From contig JALGSV010000012.1 of the NCBI GenBank assembly GCA_029821755.1, forward strand, positions 1-64,000: a stretch of DNA of 64,000 nucleotides. Reading direction: 5' to 3'. The stretch is from Candidatus Zipacnadum vermilionense. Its GTDB lineage: Bacteria > Armatimonadota > Zipacnadia > Zipacnadales > Zipacnadaceae. The notes beneath the pieces are model-generated. The model was given only the letters and a program-made list of their open reading frames with translations, did no database searches and was not told the origin of the DNA. Both the position numbers and the translations under genes were made by a program. Shown piece by piece: positions 44,961-52,783 of this stretch (positions are counted from its first letter, which is position 1; the number at the start of each line of letters is the position of its first letter).

Positions 44961-45257
44961 ATGCGGCAATCGCCCCTGTTGGTCCTCTTGCTGGCAGCGG
45001 CTGTGCCGTTGATGCCCGCTAATCAGGACCGCGTCACTGAGCCGGTGTGGACCGTCGGTACCGCTCAATCCCTCGCCGAAACCGCGACCGCGCCCACCGG
45101 CAGTAACACCTCCGCGCTGGTGGTGCGAATGGCCAAGCCTCCGGTGATTGACGGCGACCTCATCGAGCCGGACCGAGCGCTGGTGGGGCAGTTGGGCGAG
45201 ACGGACGAGATGGGGGCCACGCTGGGGGTGGCGTCGGAGGGCGGGCAGGCGTTCTGA
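44961..45257 (+). CDS. Small secreted protein, probable N-terminal remnant of a CBM9-like protein
   Basis: 98 residues with a strong GGAGGTGAGACCGC before ATG. Signal peptide MRQSPLLVLLLAAAVPLMPA. The MAKPPVIDGDLIEPDRALVG stretch matches the opening of family 9 carbohydrate-binding/DOMON-like domains (usual form PVIDGKLDEPAW), but the rest of the ~180-residue domain is missing. It stops 72 bp before the next gene. Either a genuine tiny secreted protein or the 5' end of a deleted gene; I favour the second. Confidence 0.55.
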   Translation: MRQSPLLVLLLAAAVPLMPANQDRVTEPVWTVGTAQSLAETATAPTGSNTSALVVRMAKPPVIDGDLIEPDRALVGQLGETDEMGATLGVASEGGQAF

Positions 45258-45328
45258 ACGTGGGTCCAGTGGCCGCAAGTGCTCGGGAGCGTCGTCTCAT
45301 ACCTGGTCAAATAAAGGGGATACCTACC

Positions 45329-47815
45329 ATGCGCAACGCACTCTACCTCATGCCGGTGGTCCTGTTGCTGGGCCTCGGGCCCTCCTGGGCCCAGGCCGCG
45401 CCGGGTCCCAGCGCTTACTGGACCGGCGACGAGGTCAGCGGCCTCTCGGTGCATGACCGTGGTTCCGGGAACAATCCGGGTGCGCTGTTCCTCGACGTCA
45501 AGCAGGTCCCCGGGCGGCTGGGCCGGGCGCTAGCCTTTGGCCCGGAGGGCTTCATGGAAGTCGGTCCCGCGCCGGCGCTGGATCTCACCCAGCGATGGTC
45601 CCTCAGCTTCTGGCTGCAGCCGGAGGCCGGCGGACCCGATAGCCAGATGATCATGGGCAAGGGCTACTTCCTCAACGCTTGGGATATGTGGATCGGCAAG
45701 CACGGCACCCTCAACCTGCGCATCGGTGGCGGCAACACCCCCGACCACGGCAGCCAGCCGGTGGCGACTCCCGGGCAGTGGACCCATGTCGTGTGGACCT
45801 ACGACGCCGACCAGCCGCAAGGCGGGCTGAAGCTGTACATCAACGGGGCGCTCTCCCAGACCTGGGACGAGACCGCCACTGTGCAGACCAACGACAAGCC
45901 CTTGCGCCTGCAGGCGCCGGGGGCGATCGACGAACTCAAGCTCTACCAACGCACGCTGACCGCGGAGGAGATCGTCGCGGAGTTTGAGGCCCCGGAGAAG
46001 TCCTTCGGTAAGCTGCTGTTCGTGTCTAAGGCGTATCCCGTCAAGCTCTTCTACCGGCCGGGAAAGCAGGTGGCGCTGGAGATGGCGGTCGCCAATCTGA
46101 CCCCGGAGGCCCACCAGGTCCAGGCGAAAGTCTGGCTGGAGTCGGGGGCGGCCCAACGGGAGCTGCTTATGGAGCTGAACCTCCGCCTGGCTCCCGGGGA
46201 GGTAGCGGACTTCTCGACCGAAGGCTTTGCCCTCAAGCCGCGCTTCGGGATGGACCTGGTGGTGGAGTTGTGGGAGGGGAATAACTTCCTGGACCGCAAG
46301 TCCGACACTTTCTTCATCTCCGACAACCCCTACCAGGTCGGCCAGAAGGGCGGCGCCTGCCTGCGCGGCTGGGATGAGGCCACCACCCACACCCAGCGTG
46401 AGCAGGTGGTCCGCCTGCGCCAGTACTACCTGCCCATCGTCGAGTTGCTCGCCGTCGGGCCGGACAACTTCAGCAAGTGGGTGCCGGACACCGAGAAGTG
46501 GTATGCCGGACAAGGCTCCGCCGCCTACATGAACTCCACCGCGGCCGTGCGCGCGCTCACCAGCGACGCCCATCGGCACGGCATCTACGTGGTGCCCTAC
46601 GTCAACTCGGCGGTGAGCGGCGTCTATGGCACTCAGTTCGCCGCCGACCATCCGGACTGGATGCTTTATGACGCCCGCGGGCACGTGACCGGCGGGGTGG
46701 AGACCAAGCTGCTGGAGCTGGAGCAGCAATTCTACCAGCAGTACCCGGCCAGCCTGCAGGACGCGGCGCTGCTGGAGGCCATCCGCAAGCCCGACTCCGG
46801 CGGAGGGCTGCAGATCTGCGCGGTCAACCTGGCCAACCAGGAGGCGGTGCGCTATAGCATCGACCAGTTGGTGAAGGGGATGAAGTACTTCGGCTTCGAC
46901 GGCCTGCGCTGGGACGGGCACTACCAGGTGGCGGCCCCCAGCGACCCGGCGGCTATCGGCGTGCCGCGCCAGTTCGACCTGGACGGCAAGCCCGCCGCGT
47001 CCGACCAGGCCGCCGCCGACCGGATGAGTGCCGAGAACACGCGGAGGTGCACCGACGCCATCCGCAAGGAAATCCCCCACGCCGTCTTCGGCTACAACTG
47101 GGGCCTGCCCTGGAAACAGTGGGGCAGCACCCGGCCGCAGGACTACGCCGAGTGTTGCCGCGACGGCGGCATGATCCTGTGGGAGTCGGTCAACCACATC
47201 CACGACACCACCAGCCCCTGGCACCGCTGGCAAGACGCGGCGGACGCCATCGCCGACGAGGCCGAGCGCCCGCACGCCCTGGGCGGTTACCTGAATGTTG
47301 GCTGGTTCCCCTGGTGGGACGCCCAGGACGTCTACGGCCACCACCTGTCGGCGATGACCTACGCCGCCCGCGCACATTTCAGCGGTGCCCCCGGACGCAA
47401 CCCCCTCTCCTGGTTGCGCTTTGCCGCGCGGTATAGCGAGTTCCTCTACGACCTGAAGATCAACCGCGCCCCGGACCTGGCGCAGGCGATTACCGTCGGC
47501 CCCGGCGAGGTCTGGTGGCGAAAGTACGTGTACCTCCGCGAGACCCCGGCGGGCAAGCAGGTGATCCTGCACCTACTCAACCCGCCCGCTACCGAGACGG
47601 TGGAGATCGCCTCCACCCAGGAGCCGGCGGAGCAGAGGAACGTGAAGGTGAGGTTCACCTTGCCGGACGGATATACGCCCCGGGCCGCCTACCTGTTCTC
47701 CCCCGACCTGCCCAACTATGGGGGGAAGGTGGCGTACAGGATGGGAGGCAAGACCATAGCAGTGACCGTTCCGAGCCTGAAATACTGGGATATGCTGGTG
47801 CTGCAGTTCGGCTAG
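45329..47815 (+). CDS. Secreted LamG-domain protein with TIM-barrel glycosidase-like region
   Basis: 828 residues; AAAGGGGATACCTACC precedes the ATG. Signal peptide MRNALYLMPVVLLLGLGPSW. Residues about 25-235 form a concanavalin/LamG fold (WSLSFWLQPEAGGPDSQMIM, GAIDELKLYQRTLTAEEIV), then a beta region, then an alpha-amylase-superfamily-like barrel with YVVPYVNSAVSGVYG and FGFDGLRWDGHYQVA (Asp candidates near residue 525) and NWGLPWKQW. Family not identified (GH66- or GH31-like are guesses). The C-terminal domain ends PSLKYWDMLVLQFG, a usual glycosidase tail. Likely binds and cleaves an extracellular polysaccharide. It is 12 bp upstream of the next gene, same operon. Confidence 0.75.
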   Translation: MRNALYLMPVVLLLGLGPSWAQAAPGPSAYWTGDEVSGLSVHDRGSGNNPGALFLDVKQVPGRLGRALAFGPEGFMEVGPAPALDLTQRWSLSFWLQPEAGGPDSQMIMGKGYFLNAWDMWIGKHGTLNLRIGGGNTPDHGSQPVATPGQWTHVVWTYDADQPQGGLKLYINGALSQTWDETATVQTNDKPLRLQAPGAIDELKLYQRTLTAEEIVAEFEAPEKSFGKLLFVSKAYPVKLFYRPGKQVALEMAVANLTPEAHQVQAKVWLESGAAQRELLMELNLRLAPGEVADFSTEGFALKPRFGMDLVVELWEGNNFLDRKSDTFFISDNPYQVGQKGGACLRGWDEATTHTQREQVVRLRQYYLPIVELLAVGPDNFSKWVPDTEKWYAGQGSAAYMNSTAAVRALTSDAHRHGIYVVPYVNSAVSGVYGTQFAADHPDWMLYDARGHVTGGVETKLLELEQQFYQQYPASLQDAALLEAIRKPDSGGGLQICAVNLANQEAVRYSIDQLVKGMKYFGFDGLRWDGHYQVAAPSDPAAIGVPRQFDLDGKPAASDQAAADRMSAENTRRCTDAIRKEIPHAVFGYNWGLPWKQWGSTRPQDYAECCRDGGMILWESVNHIHDTTSPWHRWQDAADAIADEAERPHALGGYLNVGWFPWWDAQDVYGHHLSAMTYAARAHFSGAPGRNPLSWLRFAARYSEFLYDLKINRAPDLAQAITVGPGEVWWRKYVYLRETPAGKQVILHLLNPPATETVEIASTQEPAEQRNVKVRFTLPDGYTPRAAYLFSPDLPNYGGKVAYRMGGKTIAVTVPSLKYWDMLVLQFG

Positions 47816-47827
47816 GAGGAAACGATC

Positions 47828-50305
47828 ATGACACGCCAACACTACACAACCGCCAGCTATCGCACGCGTCCCCTCAACTCCCCCTCTCCCCAGCCGCAGG
47901 CGCGGGAGAGAGGGTTGAGGGGTGAGGTACTGCTCGCCATCGCGAGCCTCCTACTCTTCGCCACTGCCGCCTTCTCGGCCCCCCTGCAGTTCACCCAACA
48001 GGGCCCGGTCCTCACCATTGAGAACCAGTGGGCGAAGTACACCATCGACGCCTCTCGGGGCGCCCAGATGACCTCCTTCGTGTGGACCCAGGACCAGACC
48101 GAGTGGTGCTACGGCGGGGCCAACTCCGGGCTGTTCATTGACCACCTCTGGCAGCAGACCCACCCCGGTGAGCTGCAAAACGCCGCCTATGAGTTTGAGG
48201 TGCTGGAGCAGACCGAGCAGACGGTGAAGATCCGCGCCTGGCGTGACATCCGACAGCAGACCGATCCCACCATCACTGGCGTCATGCTGGAGAAGGTGCT
48301 GACCTTCTCAGCGGACACTCCCGCCGTCCGCAGCGAGATCACGCTCAAGAACCCCACCGCCGACTTCAAGCGCCCCGGCTTCTGGCGGCAACACTGCTTC
48401 TACCCCGGCGGGACCCAGGGCGACCAGTACTACTTCCGCCCCTCCACCGTCGGCCTGAACCTGGCTGCCTTCAGGCAGCCGGGATCGCGGCGCCTGGGCG
48501 ACGAGTGGGTCAAGGACCCCACCGCCGGCTGGACCGCCTGCGTCAGCCCCGCCTCCGGCGACGGCGCCGTCTTCCTGATGGATTACAACTACTTACGCTG
48601 GCTGTATGACTGCGTGCCCTGCTGGACCAAGGAGTACATGTACGACCGCGTGAACCTCCCGCCGGCCGGGAACTGGCAGACCGAGGAGTGGTTCATCCCC
48701 ACGGCGGGGTATCCCGGCGTCAGCTACGCCGACCCGAAGGTCATCGGCTACGTTGCCCAGCAGGACAACAGCCTCGCCATCACCCTGGGCGCGGCGCTGG
48801 GCGAGCAGAAGGACCTCACTGCGCAGGTCAACCTCTTCACCTACCCGCAGATGACGCCGGTCACCGGGCAGAACTTCAAGTACGCCACGCTGGGCTTCGC
48901 GCCGGTAACCAATACCATCCCCTTCAACCCGGCGCTAGCCACGGGCTTCCTGGCCCGCGTGCATGTGACCGGCGAGGGTGTGGACAGCCAGTTCGAGGCC
49001 TTCTTCGCCCCCGGCGTCTCGCCGTATGAGATCAACCCCACGCGTGTCGTCTACCACACCCCCAAGCCGCCCAAGCAGAAGCAGTACTTCTTCCCCGAGC
49101 AAGCCCCCGCCCTCCCGGAGAAGCCGTCCATCTTGTTCCTGAAGGGCCTGCACGCCGAGCGCTACCAGGTAGAGGCGGCCGCCAAACTCCTCGGCGCGAC
49201 GCTGAAAAAGTCGTACTTCGAGGCCAACGTCTACGGCCACCGCGTGGACTACGTGCCCTCCTCCATCGAAGAGATGTTCCAGTACAACCTGATCGTCATC
49301 GGGAACATCGACTATGAGGCGATAGGCGAGGACTTCGCCGCGTACCTCAAGTACTATGTCGAGCACGGCGGCGGCCTGCTGGTGCTGGGCGGGGACTGGG
49401 CCTTCGGGCACGGGGAGTATGCGGGGACTCCGTTCGAGGAGCTGCTGCCGATCAAGTGCGGGGGGAGCTTCGATCTGAAGCCGGCCGGGCCGAACGCAGT
49501 GCTAACGATGGACGGTGAGCCTTTCGATCCGGCCGCCAAGCCGACGGTGGCCTTCGTGCATGTGCCGACCGAGGTGAAGCCCGGCGCTCAGATACCCATG
49601 CGGGCCGGAGCCGCGCCCTTCCTGGTGGTGGGATACCCTGGGCACCAAGGCACAGTCGGGGTGATGCTGGGTGCGCCGTTGGGCAAGCCCGCGCTCGGTG
49701 AAGCCTTCTGGCAGTGGCGCGACTGGCCCAAACTGATGGAGACGATCATGGGCGAGCAGATGGGGGTCTACGAGAAGCCGCCTACTACTCCGGCTGTCCC
49801 TACCGCCATCCAGAACTCCCTCGTCAAGTTCTCCACCAACAAAGGCGACATCATGATCGAGACCTTTGACCAGGAGGCGCCCATCACCGCCGGCAACTTC
49901 CTGCTGCTGGTGAAGCAGGGCTACTATGACGGCATCGTGCTGCATCGCGTCGTTCCGGGCTTCGTGGTGCAGGGCGGCGACCCCACGGGGACCGGCTCCG
50001 GCGGCCCCGGCTGGTCCATCCCTCTGGAGGTCAAGCCCACCCTCAAGCACGAACGCGGCTACCTCTCCATGGCCCGCGCCCCCGACCCCAACTCCGCCGG
50101 CAGCCAGTTCTTCATCTGCCTGGACACCGGCGCGGTAGAGTGTCTGGACATGAACTACGCGGTCTTCGGCAAGGTCCTCTTCGGCATGGACGTGGTGGAT
50201 AAGCTGCAAGTGGGGGACAAGCTGCTGAAGGTGACGCTGGAGAAGGCCGGCCCGAACGGAGCGGCAGCGGAGAAGACGTCCCTGGCGGTGAGGATAGACA
50301 AGTAG
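47828..50305 (+). CDS. Secreted protein fused to a cyclophilin-type peptidyl-prolyl isomerase
   Basis: 825 residues after AGGAGGAAACGATC. A signal-like helix (LLAIASLLLFATAAFSAP, about residues 35-52) follows a 34-residue lead containing a family A repeat. The next ~370 residues are a beta-rich domain (LTIENQWAKYTIDASRGAQM); about 435-600 resembles a ThuA/GATase1-like fold (SILFLKGLHAERYQVEAAAK, HGGGLLVLGGDWAFGHG). From about 664 to the end is a bacterial cyclophilin: TNKGDIMIETFDQEAPITAG, DGIVLHRVVPGFVVQGGDP with the catalytic Arg, then SAGSQFFICLD. A cyclophilin joined to a secreted carbohydrate-type protein is unusual. The cyclophilin core looks intact. Confidence 0.8.
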   Translation: MTRQHYTTASYRTRPLNSPSPQPQARERGLRGEVLLAIASLLLFATAAFSAPLQFTQQGPVLTIENQWAKYTIDASRGAQMTSFVWTQDQTEWCYGGANSGLFIDHLWQQTHPGELQNAAYEFEVLEQTEQTVKIRAWRDIRQQTDPTITGVMLEKVLTFSADTPAVRSEITLKNPTADFKRPGFWRQHCFYPGGTQGDQYYFRPSTVGLNLAAFRQPGSRRLGDEWVKDPTAGWTACVSPASGDGAVFLMDYNYLRWLYDCVPCWTKEYMYDRVNLPPAGNWQTEEWFIPTAGYPGVSYADPKVIGYVAQQDNSLAITLGAALGEQKDLTAQVNLFTYPQMTPVTGQNFKYATLGFAPVTNTIPFNPALATGFLARVHVTGEGVDSQFEAFFAPGVSPYEINPTRVVYHTPKPPKQKQYFFPEQAPALPEKPSILFLKGLHAERYQVEAAAKLLGATLKKSYFEANVYGHRVDYVPSSIEEMFQYNLIVIGNIDYEAIGEDFAAYLKYYVEHGGGLLVLGGDWAFGHGEYAGTPFEELLPIKCGGSFDLKPAGPNAVLTMDGEPFDPAAKPTVAFVHVPTEVKPGAQIPMRAGAAPFLVVGYPGHQGTVGVMLGAPLGKPALGEAFWQWRDWPKLMETIMGEQMGVYEKPPTTPAVPTAIQNSLVKFSTNKGDIMIETFDQEAPITAGNFLLLVKQGYYDGIVLHRVVPGFVVQGGDPTGTGSGGPGWSIPLEVKPTLKHERGYLSMARAPDPNSAGSQFFICLDTGAVECLDMNYAVFGKVLFGMDVVDKLQVGDKLLKVTLEKAGPNGAAAEKTSLAVRIDK
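47870..47927 (+). repeat. Family A repeat, copy 7, inside a CDS N-terminus
   Basis: CCCCTCAACTCCCCCTCTCC, loop CAGCCGCAGGCG, then GGGAGAGAGGGTTGAGGGG and TGAGG. It is translated in frame between the start codon and the signal helix (about residues 15-34 of the protein). Confidence 0.8.
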
Positions 50306-50318
50306 GGGAGACCCTCGG

Positions 50319-50382
50319 AACCCCCTCTCCCCAGCGTGCCCACGTCGCGTGGGCCGCGCGGGAGAGGGGGCAGGGGGTGAGG
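50319..50382 (+). repeat. Family A repeat, copy 8
   Basis: AACCCCCTCTCCCCAGC, hairpin GCCCACGTCGCGTGGGC, GGGAGAGGGGGCAGGGGG, TGAGG. It lies between converging genes. Confidence 0.85.
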
Positions 50383-50419
50383 TTCTGCAGCAGCCGGGCC
50401 ACAGGGAGGGCCATCCCCC

Positions 50420-51199
50420 TCATCGTTTCTCCCAATACTCCCGCAGAAACCTCGCCCCGTTCGCCACGGCCGCCTCCATAACCACCTTCCCCGTCTCCGC
50501 CGTGGCACAGGTAGGCGCGCCATAGCAGCCGCTCTGACTCTCCTGCAGGTACCACGTTGACCACGTTACCCGCTGTCTCCCCTGGAAGCCGTCTCCCGCC
50601 ACGAAGTCCGAGTGGTAGCGCATGGTGTCCTCGTCGGTGGCTTTAGACATGTCCACCACCTCCGGGCTCAGGTGCAGCAGCAGGGAGGTCTCCCACTCAC
50701 CGGCGTGGATCGCCCCGCCCTGCGGCGACTGGCGCACCGCGTTGAACTCGTCCCGCGACAACCCGGCGGGACTGATGATCGCAACGGCCTTGTCGGTGGC
50801 GTCGCACAGCTCGCGAGAGACGGTGTTGAGCGGGCCGCTGTGGTGGCCGTGGCAATCCAGGATCGCCAGCTTGTCGAAGCCCATCTCCAGCGCCGAGAAG
50901 CACACGTCGTAGATCAGGTCCATAAAGACGCGGCTGCGGACCACGATGGTGCCCGGCCACTGCTTCATGATCTTCATGGAGTACCCATAACGGATGGCAT
51001 CCATCAGCAGCAGCGGCAGGTCGGGGGCGAGCGCCTCGGCCAGACCCAGCCCGTAGGCCTCGGCGATGCGCGCGTCGGTATCCACCGGCAGGTGCGGCCC
51101 ATGCTCCTCGGTCGTCCCCACCGGCAGGATCAGCAGCGAGTGCTTGTCAATATGCTCCTGGATCTGGGGCCAGGATTGGTCACGGAACAGGAAGGACAT
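50420..51199 (-). CDS. Creatininase-family amidohydrolase
   Basis: 259 residues; AAAGGTGACTCAC precedes ATG 51199; the upstream frame is repeat-derived. Family motifs: ILPVGTTEEHGPHLPVDTDA (metal-binding Glu, His and Asp), LAILDCHGHHSG (metal His) and IHAGEWETSLLL with the Glu of the active site. Family members hydrolyse cyclic amides such as creatinine, or act in riboflavin/F420 or mycofactocin-like pathways. Substrate cannot be read here. Together with the Gfo/Idh gene 51536-52660 it is enclosed by family A repeats. Confidence 0.9.
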   Translation of the reverse strand: MSFLFRDQSWPQIQEHIDKHSLLILPVGTTEEHGPHLPVDTDARIAEAYGLGLAEALAPDLPLLLMDAIRYGYSMKIMKQWPGTIVVRSRVFMDLIYDVCFSALEMGFDKLAILDCHGHHSGPLNTVSRELCDATDKAVAIISPAGLSRDEFNAVRQSPQGGAIHAGEWETSLLLHLSPEVVDMSKATDEDTMRYHSDFVAGDGFQGRQRVTWSTWYLQESQSGCYGAPTCATAETGKVVMEAAVANGARFLREYWEKR

Positions 51200-51231
51200 G
51201 TGAGTCACCTTTCTTTGCGTAGCGTGGGTTC

Positions 51232-51506
51232 CTCCCGGTGGTCCCGGTGGTCCCGGTGGCACCGGTGTCTCGCTGGTGCAGGGGTGGCTGGCGCCGTCAT
51301 CCGCCGCTTTTCGTAGGGGCGAATGCTGGGCGCTTCCGAGCGCCCAATATCCGCCCGCGCCAGGAGAGAGCAAATCGCTGCAAGCGCGGGCCCGAAGGTT
51401 CGAGATCACCAGTCCTAGCCGCGTGGGGCGGGCTTTCTAGCCCGCCCTCCCCTGCACACGAAGCTCCCGACGCGGGCTAGAAAGCTCGCGCCACGCGGAG
51501 GGGGCC
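51232..51506 (+). repeat. Repeat pile-up: tandem 9-mer, B5, C2, D2
   Basis: This fills most of the 336-bp gap between creatininase and the next gene. Tandem TCCCGGTGG units at about 51233-51257; B5 (51258-51279) GGCACCGGTGTCTCGCTGGT; C2 (51312-51359) GTAGGGGCGAATGCTGGGCG, near-identical to C1; D2 (51418-51500) arms CCGCGTGGGGCGGGCTTTCT and GCTAGAAAGCTCGCGCCACG. No gene in this stretch. Confidence 0.75.
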
Positions 51507-51535
51507 TTTCTTAACACAACCCCGTAGCCCCTGCC

Positions 51536-52660
51536 CTACAGCGATCGCCAGCCCCTCGCCCTCGCCGACTTCTCCGCTACCGCCAGCATCCTCTGCAGCT
51601 CCAGACCCCGGTGGAGGCTCGGCTCCCCCTGCTTCCCCGTGGCTACCGCCTCCAGGAAAGTGTAGAGGCAGTGCATGTGGCTGCGGATCCAGCCGATGCT
51701 GAACTTCGGCGCGGGGAAGCCAGCGGGCTTTTCATAGCGCTGCACCGTCGCGATGCTGTTCCAGCCGCGGGTGCCGCCCAGCGGCGCCTCCGGTTGGCGC
51801 AGGTCGTAGGCCTCCAGGTAGTTGGGCTGCATGGAATTGAAGCGCAGCGCCCCCTGGTCACCGTGAATCTCAAAGCGCATCTCGTCCTCGGCGCCGGTGG
51901 CGATCTTAGTGGCCTCGATCGTCCCCGCCGCTCCGTTCCCCAACCGCGCCAGCATCAGCATCTGATCATCAGCCTCCACCGGCACCAGCTCCCCCGTCGC
52001 GTTGGGGCGCTGGGGGTAGAGAATCCGCGTCTCGGTGCAAATCTCCGCAATCGGGCCGATGAGGTGGTCCATCAAGTCCACGACGTGCGAGCCCAGGTCC
52101 TGCAGCACCCCGCCCCCTTCCGACGTGAGCTGCTTCCAGCCCATGGGCTTGCTCGCGTCCACGCTGCCCGAGTGCATGTAGGCTGCCCGGAAGCTCAGCA
52201 CGTTGCCCACGAAACCCTCCTGCAGCAATTGCTTGGCGTGGAGTGTCGCCGGGAAGAAGCGGTACTCCAGCGTCATCTGCGTGATCCCTCGGTACCCTTC
52301 CAGCGCCGCGGCTATCCGCGCCCCGTCGGCGGGGTCCACCACCAGCGGCTTCTCGCAGTACAGGTGCTTCCCTGTCGCCAGCACCGCCAGCACCTGCTCG
52401 GCGTGGAGGCTATTGGGGGAGCAGATGTTGATGATGTCAATATCGTCGCGGTCGAGCAGCTCCCGCCAGTCGGCGGTGCCGAATTCGAAGCCCCCCTGCT
52501 CCGCCGCCGCGGCCGCCCGCGCCTCGTCGCACTCCGCCACCCCCACCAGCCGCGTCCTCACCGCTGGCGGGTCGTAGAACAGCGGGATGCTCCCGTACCC
52601 GTATGCGTGTACCTTGCCGATGAAGCCAAAACCGATGATCCCAACGCCGAGTGTTTCCAT
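51536..52660 (-). CDS. Gfo/Idh/MocA-family oxidoreductase 4
   Basis: 374 residues; GTAGGTGGTTAACT before ATG. Rossmann motif GVGIIGFGFIGKVHAYGY, EKP motif in HLYCEKPLVVD, IINICSPNSLHAEQVLAVL, and the C-terminal domain SEGGGVLQDLGSHVVDLMDH with a conserved His. Slightly longer than the other three in the window. Downstream of the FGGY-kinase gene on the same strand with a family A repeat in the 123-bp gap. Sugar specificity unknown. Confidence 0.92.
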   Translation of the reverse strand: METLGVGIIGFGFIGKVHAYGYGSIPLFYDPPAVRTRLVGVAECDEARAAAAAEQGGFEFGTADWRELLDRDDIDIINICSPNSLHAEQVLAVLATGKHLYCEKPLVVDPADGARIAAALEGYRGITQMTLEYRFFPATLHAKQLLQEGFVGNVLSFRAAYMHSGSVDASKPMGWKQLTSEGGGVLQDLGSHVVDLMDHLIGPIAEICTETRILYPQRPNATGELVPVEADDQMLMLARLGNGAAGTIEATKIATGAEDEMRFEIHGDQGALRFNSMQPNYLEAYDLRQPEAPLGGTRGWNSIATVQRYEKPAGFPAPKFSIGWIRSHMHCLYTFLEAVATGKQGEPSLHRGLELQRMLAVAEKSARARGWRSL

Positions 52661-52720
52661 AGTTAACCACCTACAGTGTGACGCTCTCGTACTCAGTGCC
52701 GCTGCCCTTGTTCTCCTCAG

Positions 52721-52768
52721 AACCCCCTCCTCCCGAGCGTAGCGAGGGAGAGGGGGCAGGGGGTGAGG
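52721..52768 (+). repeat. Family A repeat, copy 9
   Basis: AACCCCCTCCTCCC, hairpin GAGCGTAGCGAGGG (the same loop as in A2), AGAGGGGGCAGGGGGTGAGG. Confidence 0.85.
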
Positions 52769-52783
52769 CGTCAGCGTCGCGGG

